A stretch of DNA of 45,673 nt from Desulfovibrio piger ATCC 29098 (GCF_000156375.1 NZ_DS996356.1:51557-97229), one strand, 5' to 3'. Positions 8,948-17,028 are shown, counted from the stretch's first letter. The notes: generated by a model not told the origin, from the sequence alone. Program-made: numbers and translations.

Positions 8948-8997
8948 AACACACCAATAATGTGTGGCAAGTTACCGCAGGCACAAGGCCACGTCAA
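8948..8997 (-). promoter_or_regulatory. Candidate nhc promoter with overlapping operator
   Basis: On the minus strand TTGACG (8992-8997) and TAACTT (8969-8974) are 17 bases apart, predicting a start near 8962. A perfect 5-bp inverted repeat CACAC-N7-GTGTG (8950-8954 and 8962-8966) sits on that start site, a typical place for a repressor. The -10 is weak; the protein that might bind is unknown. Confidence 0.45.
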
Positions 8998-9260
8998 GGG
9001 GAGGTCGCGGGCTGAAAAGCTTACTTGTACGGTGGTATTGGGGCATCCGGAGCGGAGAAAAAGGGGGCCGCAGCGGGAAAAATCCTTGCGGCTGGCCCTG
9101 TTTCGGGAACGGATCAGGCAAAGGAGGAGGTGCCGGCGGGGATGGGGGAGCGGGCAGGATGTCAAGAAATATTTTGAGAAATCTTCTGTGACACGCGCCA
9201 AAAAGGGGAGGCTCCGGGGCCCGGGCCGCGGTCCCTGTGGGGAAAGGAGTGCCGTACGGA
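8998..9260. other. Non-coding stretch between the nhc promoter and the miaA terminator
   Basis: No convincing gene was found between nhcA and miaA (8868-9353). Apart from the candidate promoter next to nhcA and the terminator at 9264-9302 I see only GC-rich sequence without a coding pattern. Confidence 0.5.
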
Positions 9261-9263
9261 CAG

Positions 9264-9302
9264 AAAAAAAGCACCATGCCGTGGCCGTGCCGGGCATGAT
9301 GC
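9264..9302 (-). terminator. Intrinsic terminator of rsmD-coaD-miaA
   Basis: A 10-bp inverted repeat (9271-9280 with 9293-9302, one non-Watson-Crick pair) followed on the minus strand by seven T. Confidence 0.85.
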
Positions 9303-9353
9303 CGTGGGTCGTCTGCCGGTCGCGGAGCAGGGCCGCGTGTGCGCCTGCCCGGT

Positions 9354-10268
9354 TCAGCAGGCCTGCCGGGCGGCCGCCAGCAGCCCGTCCAGATCCTGCG
9401 GGGCGAAGAAACGGGCCTCGCCGCGGGCCCGGAACCAGGTGCGCTGGCGTTTGGCATAGGCGCGGGTGTTGTGCAGCCAGAGGCGGCGGCATTCCTCCAG
9501 GGAAAGTTCGCCGCGCAGATGGGCCAGCACTTCGGCGCAGCCGATGCCGGACCAGCCGGGGGCCGCGGCATCGTCGCAGCGCTGCCGGGCGGCGCGGGCC
9601 TCGTCCAGGGCCCCCTGTTCCAGCATCAGGTCGATACGGCGGGCCAGGCGGGGCGTCAGGGCATCCAGTTCCATGTCCAGCACCAGCAGCGGCCCGGCGC
9701 AGGGCGGTTCGGGCATGCCGTGCTCGTGCCACCAGCTGAAGGTGTGCCCGGTGCCGGCCAGCACTTCCAGGGCACGCACGATGCGCTGGCGGTCATTGGG
9801 ATGGATGCGGGCCGCATAGGCGGGATCGCTGGCGGCCAGTTCGGCATGGAGGGCCGCCGGGCCTTCCTCGGCCAGCCGGGCCGTGAGGGCGGCGGTGATG
9901 GCCGGATCGATGGCCGGTATCTCGGCGATGCCGTGCAGCAGGCCCTGGAAATACAGACCGGTACCGCCCACCAGCAGGGGCACATGGCCCCGGGCCAGCA
10001 CGGCCTTTGCTTCGGCCACGGCCTGGTCGGCCCAGCGGCCGGCGCTGATCTTCTGTTCCGTGGGCAAAAAGCCGTACAGGTGGTGCGGGCAGCAGGCCCG
10101 CTCTTCGGGCGAGGGCTGGGCCGTGATGAGTGGGAAGTCGCTGTAGACCTGGCGGGAGTCGGCGTTGATGACCTCTCCCTTCAGGGCTTCGGCCAGGGCC
10201 AGGGCCGCGGCGGTCTTGCCGCAGCCCGTGGGGCCGGCCAGACAGATGACGGGCAGGGGCGCGGCCAT
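9354..10268 (-). CDS. miaA: tRNA dimethylallyltransferase
   Basis: A 304-residue enzyme that adds a dimethylallyl group to A37 of tRNAs reading U-starting codons. The P-loop GPTGCGKT is at residues 12-19, followed by NADSRQVY (catalytic Asp region) and ITAQPSPEE. VGGTGLYFQGLLHG and the DRQRIVRALEV helix are also characteristic, as is the late KRQRTWFR motif. Length is normal. It starts one base after the coaD stop and is the last gene of an rsmD-coaD-miaA operon. Confidence 0.95.
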   Translation of the reverse strand: MAAPLPVICLAGPTGCGKTAAALALAEALKGEVINADSRQVYSDFPLITAQPSPEERACCPHHLYGFLPTEQKISAGRWADQAVAEAKAVLARGHVPLLVGGTGLYFQGLLHGIAEIPAIDPAITAALTARLAEEGPAALHAELAASDPAYAARIHPNDRQRIVRALEVLAGTGHTFSWWHEHGMPEPPCAGPLLVLDMELDALTPRLARRIDLMLEQGALDEARAARQRCDDAAAPGWSGIGCAEVLAHLRGELSLEECRRLWLHNTRAYAKRQRTWFRARGEARFFAPQDLDGLLAAARQAC

Positions 10269-10269
10269 C

Positions 10270-10812
10270 TTATTTGTTGACGCGGAAGCCGCCGTAGGGA
10301 GCGGACAGGCAGGGAGTGGCCTGGCGCACTTCGCCGCGCTGGTATTTTTCCATCAGGCGCAGGCGCACGTTCTCGGGCACCAGGCCCACGATGTCGGCGC
10401 CGTGGCTGGCCGCGGCCTTGACGATGGTGGAGCTGATGAACAGCCACTGGTAGTCGGTCATCAGGAACACGGTCTGGATGTCGCGCTGCAGGCGGCGGTT
10501 CATGAGGGCCAGCTGGAATTCGTATTCGAAGTCCGAGACGGCGCGCAGGCCGCGCAGGATGGCACAGGCCCCGCGTTTGGCCGCATATTCCACGGTCAGG
10601 CCGGTGAAGGGTTCCACCAGGATGCGGTCGTCGTCGCCCACGGCCTCGCGGGCCATGGCCACGCGCTCTTCCTGGGAGAAGAGGGGGAACTTGGGCGTAT
10701 TGTCGGCCACGGCCACCACGATCTGGTCGAAGACGGCCAGGCCGCGGCGGATGAGGGCCAGGTGCCCGTTGGTCAGGGGATCGAAGGTGCCGGGATAGAG
10801 TGCCAGTTTCAT
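10270..10812 (-). CDS. coaD: Phosphopantetheine adenylyltransferase
   Basis: A 180-residue nucleotidyltransferase of coenzyme A synthesis (4'-phosphopantetheine + ATP to dephospho-CoA). GTFDPLTNGH, the class signature with the TxGH-type active site, is at residues 8-17; RGLRAVSDFEYE and the late STIVKA (ISST) motif confirm the family. The ATG at 10812 overlaps the rsmD stop in ATGA, preferred to an ATG 12 bases upstream. It is about 20 residues longer than E. coli CoaD because of a C-terminal tail (ATPCLSAPYGGFRVNK region). The rsmD-coaD pair is conserved in many bacteria. Confidence 0.95.
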   Translation of the reverse strand: MKLALYPGTFDPLTNGHLALIRRGLAVFDQIVVAVADNTPKFPLFSQEERVAMAREAVGDDDRILVEPFTGLTVEYAAKRGACAILRGLRAVSDFEYEFQLALMNRRLQRDIQTVFLMTDYQWLFISSTIVKAAASHGADIVGLVPENVRLRLMEKYQRGEVRQATPCLSAPYGGFRVNK

Positions 10813-11360
10813 GCGAGTGTCCATATCAGTATGCGGGTTTGACCAAAATGGCGTTCCACCAGCAGTTCCAGACTGTCGGGAGCGGCCACGGCGGCGTCTT
10901 TTTCGATCTCGGCGCAGATGAGGGCGCCGGGCGCCAGCCAGTTGCGTTTGAGCAGGCCCTGCAGCGTGGAGTTGAGCAGGTTCTTGCGGTAGGGCGGATC
11001 CAGGAAGACCAGGTCGAAACAGCCCATGGGCGTATTGTTGAGGGTCTTGCGCACGTCGTCGCGGATCAGGCGCACGCAGTCCTCCACGCCCAGCTGGCGG
11101 ATGTTGTCGGCCAGGCAGCGGGCGGCCACGGCGGAGTTCTCCACCAGCACGGCCAGCTCCGCGCCGCGGCTCACGGCCTCGAAGGCCAGGCTGCCGCTGC
11201 CGGCGAAAAGGTCGAGCACGCGCGCCCCCTCCCAGACCACGCCCCGCGAGGTGAGCATGGAGAACAGGGATTCGCGCGTTTTGCCCATGGCCGGGCGGTA
11301 GCCTTCGCCCTCCACGGTCTTGATGCGTCTGCCGCCCAGTCTGCCGGAAATGATGCGCAT
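10809..11360 (-). CDS. rsmD: 16S rRNA (guanine966-N2)-methyltransferase
   Basis: A 183-residue SAM-dependent methyltransferase modifying G966 of 16S rRNA. It starts MRIISGRLGGRRI, typical of the family; the SAM loop is VLDLFAGSGSLAFEA (residues 48-62) and the catalytic N6/N2 motif is DPPY in VFLDPPYRKN. An in-frame ATG 51 bases upstream exists but the conserved sequence begins at 11360. It overlaps coaD by four bases. Confidence 0.93.
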   Translation of the reverse strand: MRIISGRLGGRRIKTVEGEGYRPAMGKTRESLFSMLTSRGVVWEGARVLDLFAGSGSLAFEAVSRGAELAVLVENSAVAARCLADNIRQLGVEDCVRLIRDDVRKTLNNTPMGCFDLVFLDPPYRKNLLNSTLQGLLKRNWLAPGALICAEIEKDAAVAAPDSLELLVERHFGQTRILIWTLA

Positions 11361-11499
11361 GGTTTTTCCTGTATTTTCTGTGCCGTGGATGAACGGCGGT
11401 TGGCTGTACAAAGGGTGCCCTCAGGGCAGGGAAAAGACTTTTACCTGTGGGGCGCCCCTTCCGTCAATGGGCGGCCGGGGCATCCCGCAAAGCGCGGAA

Positions 11500-11523
11500 G
11501 GGCGCGGCCCCAAGGCCGCGCCC
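11500..11523 (-). terminator. GC-rich hairpin after the beta-CASP gene
   Basis: A perfect 10-bp inverted repeat (11500-11509 with 11514-11523) lies 11 bases past the stop at 11534. It lacks a good T run, so it may be a weak terminator or only an mRNA end structure. Confidence 0.5.
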
Positions 11524-11533
11524 CGTAAGACGG

Positions 11534-13144
11534 TCACATGCGGGAAAGGAGACGGGTCAGGGCGTAGTCCATCTTGGCCAGGGCGTCCTGCAGTTCGGTC
11601 TGCTGGACCCAGGGGCTCTGCTCCACGTCGGCCAGCTTGTCCTTGAACATGCCCCACTTGCGTTCCACTTCGTCGGTGAGGAAGCCCCAGTTGATGCGGG
11701 GATGGGCCAGGGCCTCGTGCTGGACGGTCTGGGCCACCTGATGACCTTCAAGGATCATCTCTTCCATGTAGCCGGGCACCAGGGGGGTCACACCGAACTT
11801 TTCCTTGATCAGGCAGGAAAGGGTGGTCTGGGCTTTTTCTTCGCCGTGGACCAGGACCACGTTGGCCTTGTCGTGGACCAGGGGCTCCAGCCAGGAGAGC
11901 AGCTGGTCCTGTCCGGCATGGGCGGAGAAGCCGTTGATGGTGTAGATACGGGCGGCGATGTCCATATCTTCACCGAACAGCGTGATCTTGCTGGCTTTTT
12001 CCACGATCTTGCGGCCGGGGGTGCCCACGGCCTGGTAGCCCACGAAGACGATGCTGGCCCCGGGCTTCCAGATGTTGTGCTTGAGGTGATGCCGCACGCG
12101 GCCCGCGTTGCACATGCCGCTGGCCGAGATGATGATGGCCGGGCCCTTGTAGTCGTTGATGCTCTGGGATTCCGCGGCATCCAGGGTGTAGCGCAGGTTG
12201 GGCAGCTCGAAGGGGTCGTCGCCCTGGTGCAGCATCTTTTGCGCGTCCTCGTCAAAGAGCTCGCGGTTGCGGCGGAAGACCTCGGTGGCGCGGATGGCCA
12301 GGGGGCTGTCCACGAAGACGGGCATGTCGGCGGGCAGCTTGCCCTTGCTCTGGAGGACGTGCAGGCAATAAAGGATCTCCTGCGTGCGTTCCACGGCAAA
12401 GGCGGGGATGATGACCTTTTCGCCCTTGCTGTAGCTGTAGGCGATGGCGTCGGCCAGTTCCTGGTCGCTGATGTCCTCGTTCTTGTGGTTGCGGTCGCCG
12501 TAGGTGGATTCCATGAAGATGTAGTCCGCCTTGGGCGGGCTTTCGGGATCGCGCACGATGAGGGCCTGGGGACGGCCGATATCGCCCGAGAAGATGATGC
12601 TGGTGGTCTTGTCGTCTTCGGTCACTTCCAGCCGCAGGGAGCCGGAACCGAGGATGTGCCCCGCATCATAATAGGTGACCTTGATGCCCGGGGCGGGCTC
12701 GAAATCCTCATGGTAGGCCACGGGATGCAGGAGCTCGGCGGTCTTGAGGGCGTCCTCGGTGGTGTACAGGGCCTCGGGCGGGTTCTTGAGGCCGCGGCGG
12801 CTGTACTTTTTGGCTTCCCACTGGGCTTCCATCTCCTGGATGTGGGCGCTGTCCTGCAGCATGATGTCCAGCAGCTCACTGGTGGCCTTGGTGCAATAGA
12901 TGGGTTTGCTGAACCCTTCGCGCACCATGAGGGGCAGCAGACCGGAATGGTCGATGTGCGCGTGGGTCACGAGGATGAAGTCGATATTGCCAGGGGCGTA
13001 GGGACGGGGATTGCGGTTGCGCTCCTCGATGGCCTTGTTGCCCTGATGCATGCCGCAGTCGACACAGAAACGCTTGCCGCAGGCCTCTATCATATAACAG
13101 GAGCCGGTAACGGTCTGGGCAGCGCCAAGAAACTGGACTTTCAT
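11534..13144 (-). CDS. Beta-CASP metallo-beta-lactamase-fold RNA/DNA hydrolase
   Basis: A 536-residue protein with an N-terminal metallo-beta-lactamase domain, zinc motif HAHIDH at residues 61-66, and a beta-CASP insertion (ERTQEILYCL, FVDSPLAIRATEVF). Late motifs include IIISASGMCNAGR, the HHL ligand region and NGFSAHAGQDQLLSW (beta-CASP motif C with His). This is the CPSF73-like exonuclease family (YsmB/YSH1-type, COG1236), acting on RNA ends in the cytoplasm; the precise substrate in bacteria is not established. The start at 13144 is set by the conserved MKVQFLGAAQTVTGS; the ribosome site is weak. It is monocistronic and divergent from the LOG gene. Confidence 0.9.
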   Translation of the reverse strand: MKVQFLGAAQTVTGSCYMIEACGKRFCVDCGMHQGNKAIEERNRNPRPYAPGNIDFILVTHAHIDHSGLLPLMVREGFSKPIYCTKATSELLDIMLQDSAHIQEMEAQWEAKKYSRRGLKNPPEALYTTEDALKTAELLHPVAYHEDFEPAPGIKVTYYDAGHILGSGSLRLEVTEDDKTTSIIFSGDIGRPQALIVRDPESPPKADYIFMESTYGDRNHKNEDISDQELADAIAYSYSKGEKVIIPAFAVERTQEILYCLHVLQSKGKLPADMPVFVDSPLAIRATEVFRRNRELFDEDAQKMLHQGDDPFELPNLRYTLDAAESQSINDYKGPAIIISASGMCNAGRVRHHLKHNIWKPGASIVFVGYQAVGTPGRKIVEKASKITLFGEDMDIAARIYTINGFSAHAGQDQLLSWLEPLVHDKANVVLVHGEEKAQTTLSCLIKEKFGVTPLVPGYMEEMILEGHQVAQTVQHEALAHPRINWGFLTDEVERKWGMFKDKLADVEQSPWVQQTELQDALAKMDYALTRLLSRM

Positions 13145-13316
13145 TGGGATGCTCCGGGGTGATGTTCTGCTTGCCGGATGCAAGCGGGGGATTCTTCACT
13201 ATGCGCTTCCCGCCCCGGAAGCGCAAGGCCCCATAAACCTTTGACGGGCTGTTCCGGGCGGTTTAGGATGGAGGTTCATTCTTCTTTCCTGCGATCCTCG
13301 CAACAAGGAGGCTTTC

Positions 13317-13982
13317 ATGGAGATCCGGCAGAACGTCATCGACGATCTCAACGCCATGACCACGGAGTCCTGGCGAACCATCCGCATCATGGCCGAAATG
13401 GTCCAGGCCCTGGATACGCTGAACAAGCTGGACACCAATTGCGTGTCCATCTTCGGCTCGGCCCGCTCCACTTCCGATACGCCCGAATACCGGGATGCCG
13501 AGCGCCTGGCCCGGATGCTGGTGGAAAAGGGCTTCGGCGTCATCACCGGCGGCGGCCCCGGCGTCATGGAAGCGGCCAACAAGGGCGCTGCCGAGGCGGG
13601 CGGCGTTTCCGTGGGCCTGCACATCGAGCTGCCCCACGAACAGGGCTGCAACCAGTATGTGAAGACGCGCTGCAATTTCCGCTATTTCTTCACCCGCAAG
13701 TTCATGTTCGTGAAGTACGCCATGGCCTATGTGGTCATGCCCGGCGGCATGGGGACCATCGACGAACTGTCCGAGGCCTTCGTGCTGGCCCAGACCGGAC
13801 GCATCCGTCCCTTCCCCATCATCCTTTATAATTCCTCCTACTGGGCGGGCCTGCTGGAGTGGCTGCGCACGAGCATGGCCAACGGCGGTTTCATCAACAG
13901 GGAGGAGATCGACAAGCTCGTCACGGTGTGCGACACGCCCGAGCAGGTGGTGGAGCATCTGTGCAAGATCGTGATCCTGTAA
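13317..13982 (+). CDS. LOG-family protein (TIGR00730, Rossmann-fold nucleotide-binding)
   Basis: A 221-residue protein of the LOG (lysine decarboxylase-like, cytokinin-activating phosphoribohydrolase) family. The two signature motifs are present: GGGPGVMEAANKGA near residues 79-92 and PGGMGTIDELSE near residues 142-153, the latter of the PGGxGTxxE type forming the nucleotide-monophosphate site. In bacteria these enzymes hydrolyse the N-glycosidic bond of nucleoside 5'-monophosphates; the physiological substrate here is unknown. An AAGGAGG site lies 7 bases in front of the ATG. It is followed at once by tadA in another frame. Confidence 0.92.
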   Translation: MEIRQNVIDDLNAMTTESWRTIRIMAEMVQALDTLNKLDTNCVSIFGSARSTSDTPEYRDAERLARMLVEKGFGVITGGGPGVMEAANKGAAEAGGVSVGLHIELPHEQGCNQYVKTRCNFRYFFTRKFMFVKYAMAYVVMPGGMGTIDELSEAFVLAQTGRIRPFPIILYNSSYWAGLLEWLRTSMANGGFINREEIDKLVTVCDTPEQVVEHLCKIVIL

Positions 13983-14017
13983 ACAACGGGGCGCTGGTAC
14001 GCCCCTGCGGCGGGCCC

Positions 14018-14491
14018 GTGCCTTCCGCGCCGCCGGGCTGGAGCTGGGAATCCCTCATGCGTCTGGCCCTGGACGAGGCGCGGCAGGCCGCCCGCGAGGA
14101 TGAAGTACCCGTGGGCGCGGTGCTGGTGGCGGCGGATGGCCGTCTGCTGGCCCGCGCCCACAACCGGCCCGTGGCCCTGCACGATCCCACGGCCCATGCC
14201 GAGATCCTGGCCCTGCGGGCCGCCGGGGCCGCCAGCGGCAATTACCGCCTGGGCGGCGGGGTGCTGGTGGTGACCCTGGAGCCTTGCGCCATGTGTGCCG
14301 CGGCCTTGGTCCATGCCCGGCTTGCCGGGGTGGTCTACGGCGCGGCCGACAGGCTGGCCGGTGCCGTGACTTCCTGCACCGAGACGCTGGACCAGCCCTT
14401 TTTCAATCACCGGGTCTGGCATATGGGCGGCGTACTGGCCCGGGAAAGCGTGGACCTGTTGCAGGATTTCTTTGCCGGACGGCGGGACTGA
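14018..14491 (+). CDS. tadA: tRNA-specific adenosine deaminase
   Basis: About 157 residues if started at the GTG at 14018. The zinc deaminase site is plain: H60-A-E62 (PTAHAEILALR) with the proton-shuttle Glu, and PCAMC with C90 and C93. TadA converts A34 to inosine in tRNA-Arg(ACG). The start is uncertain: the conserved first helix WESLMRLALDEARQAA requires residues before the ATG at 14057, so the GTG is preferred although no good ribosome site precedes it. It follows the LOG gene by 35 bases. Confidence 0.9.
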   Translation: MPSAPPGWSWESLMRLALDEARQAAREDEVPVGAVLVAADGRLLARAHNRPVALHDPTAHAEILALRAAGAASGNYRLGGGVLVVTLEPCAMCAAALVHARLAGVVYGAADRLAGAVTSCTETLDQPFFNHRVWHMGGVLARESVDLLQDFFAGRRD

Positions 14492-14530
14492 TCCCGCTTT
14501 TTTGCGGGTACGCCCGCGTACGGGACGACG

Positions 14531-16024
14531 ATGCTGGAGATCATCGCTTTTTGTTGCGGCGCCCTTGTCATGGTGCTGGAGATGGTGGGCGCACGCGTGC
14601 TGGCCCCGCATGTGGGCACCTCGGCCGTGGTCTGGACCAGCCTCATCGGCGTGGTCCTGGCCTGTCTGGCCGTGGGGGCCTGGCTGGGGGGCCGCCTGGC
14701 CGACAGGCACCTTTCCCGGCGGGGGCTGGCCTTCATCCTGACGGGCGCCGCCTTGGGCAGCGCTCTGGCCGCCGGGACGCACCGTCTGGTGGGGGAGACG
14801 CTGAGCGTCGCCATCACGGACATCCATCTGGCCGCCGTGGCCTGCGCCCTGGGCATCCTGGCCCTGCCCGCCCTGTGCTGCGGCATGATCAGCCCCTACA
14901 TCATCCGGCTGCGCATCCGGGACGTGGCCACTTCCGGCGCCACGGTGGGGCGGCTGTACGCCCTGTCCACGGCGGGCAGCATCGTGGGCACCTTTCTGGG
15001 GGGCTTCGTCCTCATCTCCTTTTTTGCCAGCGGCACCATCCTTTGGGGCGTGGCCCTGGGCCTGATGCTGCTCTCGCTGCCGGCCCAGCCCTCCCGTCCC
15101 TGGTGGCGCTTGGGCCTGCTGCTGGTGCTGCTCCTGCTGGCCGTCTGGGACCGGCAGTTCCGCTCGGCGGACGGGCCCCTGATGGTGGAGAGCCCCTACA
15201 ACTGCATGCTGATCCATGAGAGCCGCGACAGGGGCAGGCCGGTGCGCATCCTGTCCACGGATCCCGACTACAGCCAGTCCGGCATGTATCTGGACGATCC
15301 TGACGAGCTCTACTTCGACTACACCCGCTTTTATGCCCTGGCCGTGCTGGCCCGTCCGCAGGCCCGGGACATCCTCATGCTGGGCGGGGGCGGCGGCTCC
15401 GTGCCTAAGTGGCTGCTGTCCGGCAAGAGCGGGCTGGACGCCGCCGGTCTGCGCCTGACCGTGGTGGAACTGGATCCCGGCATGACCGCCGTGGCCCGGC
15501 GCTGGTTCTTCCTGCCCGGGGACGACCCGCGCCTGCGCCTGATCCACGCCGATGCCCGGACCTTCCTCAACCGCCGGCAGGAACAGTATGACATCCTGCT
15601 GGTGGATGTGTTCAACTCCTGCTATTCCATCCCCTTCCATCTGGGCACGCAGGAGGCCTTCGCCGCCATGCGCCGGGCCCTGCGCCCCGGCGGCGTGCTG
15701 GCCATGAACGTCATCGCCGCTGTGGAAGGCGAGGACGGCCGCCTGTTGCGGGCCATCCATGCCGGGCTGCAACGGCATTTCGCCCGGGTGGAGGTCTTTT
15801 GCGTCACCGACCCCCGGCATCCCGGCCAGTTGCAGAACCTGATGGTGCTGGCGTTCAGCGATGCCGCCACCGCCACGGTCCTGCGTGACGGTCCAGGCCA
15901 TTCGCCGGAGATGGCGGCCATGCTGGCCTGCCGTTACCGCCCCTCACTGCCGGCCGCAGAGCCCCTGCGCGACGACTTCGCCCCGGTGGAACGTTTTGCC
16001 CTTTCGCTGCTGCGCCGTCCCTGA
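14531..16024 (+). CDS. Membrane-fused spermidine-synthase-like protein
   Basis: A 497-residue protein. Residues 1-205 hold about seven hydrophobic helices resembling half of an MFS transporter (GARVLAPHVGTSAVVWTS and GRLYALSTAGSIVGTFLGGF are family marks). Residues 215-480 form a Rossmann-fold polyamine-synthase-like domain with MLGGGGGSVPKWL (SAM/dcSAM loop), VVELDPGM (acidic ligand) and HADARTFL; the position of the catalytic Asp motif reads LLVDVFNS rather than the DSSDP of true spermidine synthases. This is the widespread 'fused MFS/spermidine synthase' family. Whether it makes polyamines is doubtful; alternative is an uncharacterised methyl- or aminopropyl-transferase. It lies 39 bases after tadA. 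Confidence 0.85.
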   Translation: MLEIIAFCCGALVMVLEMVGARVLAPHVGTSAVVWTSLIGVVLACLAVGAWLGGRLADRHLSRRGLAFILTGAALGSALAAGTHRLVGETLSVAITDIHLAAVACALGILALPALCCGMISPYIIRLRIRDVATSGATVGRLYALSTAGSIVGTFLGGFVLISFFASGTILWGVALGLMLLSLPAQPSRPWWRLGLLLVLLLLAVWDRQFRSADGPLMVESPYNCMLIHESRDRGRPVRILSTDPDYSQSGMYLDDPDELYFDYTRFYALAVLARPQARDILMLGGGGGSVPKWLLSGKSGLDAAGLRLTVVELDPGMTAVARRWFFLPGDDPRLRLIHADARTFLNRRQEQYDILLVDVFNSCYSIPFHLGTQEAFAAMRRALRPGGVLAMNVIAAVEGEDGRLLRAIHAGLQRHFARVEVFCVTDPRHPGQLQNLMVLAFSDAATATVLRDGPGHSPEMAAMLACRYRPSLPAAEPLRDDFAPVERFALSLLRRP

Positions 16025-16354
16025 GCCGGACGGATCGCACCATGTCCCTGACCTTTCCTGCCGCAGGCCTGTTGTGGCAGGCCTCGTCCTTCCCGCCGCC
16101 TGGGCGAGGCGGGCGGGCCCGTTCGTTTTTTCGGGAGGGCAGGGCTCGGGGCAGACTTCCCCGCCGCGCGGTGCCGAGGGCATCGTGGCCTGTCACGGGC
16201 CGCAGGCATGCCACGGGGGAGGGCAGGCTTGCCGTTTGGCCCCGAAATGCGTAGATTGTGCGCCATGAGAGGGATGGCACGGCCCTGGCGGCCCGTGCAG
16301 ACTCTTTACTTCAACCGTGCACGTCCCGGGTGCGCGTTCGCAAGGAAGGCAGTT
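16025..16354. other. Intergenic region before the 99-aa gene
   Basis: No gene seen. A 7-bp inverted repeat with a 6-base loop (16065-16071 with 16078-16084) lies 40 bases after the spermidine-synthase-like gene; it has no T run. Two possible promoters are listed separately. Confidence 0.4.
16229..16289 (+). promoter_or_regulatory. Possible promoters of the 99-aa gene (sigma-70-like and sigma-54-like)
   Basis: TTGCCG (16229-16234) and TAGATT (16252-16257) have 17-base spacing. Just downstream a -24/-12 pattern TGGCAC-N5-TGGC (GG at 16276, GC at 16288) fits sigma-54 spacing with one mismatch. Only one, or neither, may be real. Confidence 0.3.
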
Positions 16355-16654
16355 TTGAGCGAATCCATCGATGATCTCACAGTGGAATATGAGGAGAACG
16401 GACAGATCATCCTCAAGGAACTGGGCAAGATCGTCCTGAGCAAGGGCGCCTGGACAACTATCCTTTTCCGCTATCAGGAGTGGAAGCCGCAGACCTCGTC
16501 CTACGGCCCCGACAAATATGTGATCCGTCGCTACAAGAAGATGGGCGGCGAATACCGGCAGCAGAGCAAGTTCACCATCTCCAGCGCCGATCAGGCCCGC
16601 AAGATCGTGGACGCCCTGCAGACCTGGATCGGGGAGGCCGAGCAGGAAAAGTAG
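16355..16654 (+). CDS. Small conserved-looking cytoplasmic protein, unknown function
   Basis: A 99-residue protein if translation begins at the TTG at 16355 (LSESIDDLTVEYEENGQI). This start is preferred because AAGGAAGG lies 5 bases upstream; in-frame ATGs further upstream give a Pro/Arg-rich extension that looks like translated non-coding DNA. The sequence alternates charged beta-like and helical segments (LKELGKIVLSKGAWTTILF, YQEWKPQTSSYG, then RYKKMGGEY and a C-terminal amphipathic helix ending EAEQEK). No signal peptide, membrane segment or catalytic motif is visible. I do not recognise a family. A strong terminator follows 41 bases on. Confidence 0.75.
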   Translation: MSESIDDLTVEYEENGQIILKELGKIVLSKGAWTTILFRYQEWKPQTSSYGPDKYVIRRYKKMGGEYRQQSKFTISSADQARKIVDALQTWIGEAEQEK

Positions 16655-16694
16655 CCGGGACAGTCTGTGCCTTCCCAGAGGTGCTGTTTGAGGA

Positions 16695-16726
16695 AAAAGG
16701 GCGCTGCATACGCAGCGCCCTTTTCG
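16695..16726 (+). terminator. Intrinsic terminator of the 99-aa gene
   Basis: Perfect 13-bp inverted repeat (16695-16707 with 16712-16724, loop of 4), ending in four T on the plus strand. Confidence 0.9.
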
Positions 16727-16740
16727 TGTCCATGGGGATG

Positions 16741-16853
16741 AAAAAAGGACCGTCGGAAAGGGCGGTCCTTGATGGGACGGGATGCGGGGGAGCAGTCCCG
16801 TCCTCGCGGGGCGGAAAGGAAGTGCCGCAGCATGCCGCCGGTCAGGAAAACAT
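16741..16853 (-). ncRNA. Candidate small RNA (about 113 nt) on the minus strand
   Basis: On the minus strand TTGCCT (16882-16887) and TATACT (16860-16865) are 16 bases apart, predicting a start near 16853. The transcript would run to a clear intrinsic terminator: 8-bp stem (16745-16752 with 16763-16770) followed by six T. Between them is a second hairpin with a 7-bp perfect stem (about 16773-16806). No gene on this strand explains the terminator, because the flanking genes all run on plus. No plausible reading frame stays within the unit. Not matched to a known RNA family: it lacks the conserved SRP-RNA tip sequence. Confidence 0.45.
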
Positions 16854-16902
16854 GGAGGAAGTATAGCCCTTTGGCCGGGCAAGGCAATGCCCCGGGCCCG
16901 GA

Positions 16903-16920
16903 GTGTACAGTTTGATACAC
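16903..16920. promoter_or_regulatory. Inverted repeat, possible regulator-binding site
   Basis: GTGTA-N8-TACAC, with a second overlapping repeat ACAGT-N7-ACTGT. It lies about 58 bases upstream of the predicted small-RNA start and about 90 bases upstream of the eutB promoter, so it could serve either. Confidence 0.35.
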
Positions 16921-16999
16921 TGTCACGGCGACAGGGGAGGATGAGGGCTGGCCGTGTGCCGTCCTCGCGCACCTGTCCCGTCTTTCGGCCGTGTCCGCC

Positions 17000-17028
17000 T
17001 TGTCGGGACAGGCGGCTGCGGCTATACA
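17000..17028 (+). promoter_or_regulatory. Predicted eutBC promoter
   Basis: TTGTCG (17000-17005) and TATACA (17023-17028) with the ideal 17-base spacer; predicted start near 17035, giving a leader of about 53 bases, too short for a cobalamin riboswitch. Confidence 0.6.

Noticed and set aside
5343..8960. Plus-strand open frame of 1205 codons
   Set aside because: Spans the whole nhc operon in antisense; repetitive Gly/His/Val composition and no ribosome site.
16741..16890. Bacterial SRP RNA (ffs) or 6S RNA
   Set aside because: The conserved GGAA-loop/AGCAGC tip of SRP RNA is not present on either strand, and the unit is too short for 6S RNA.
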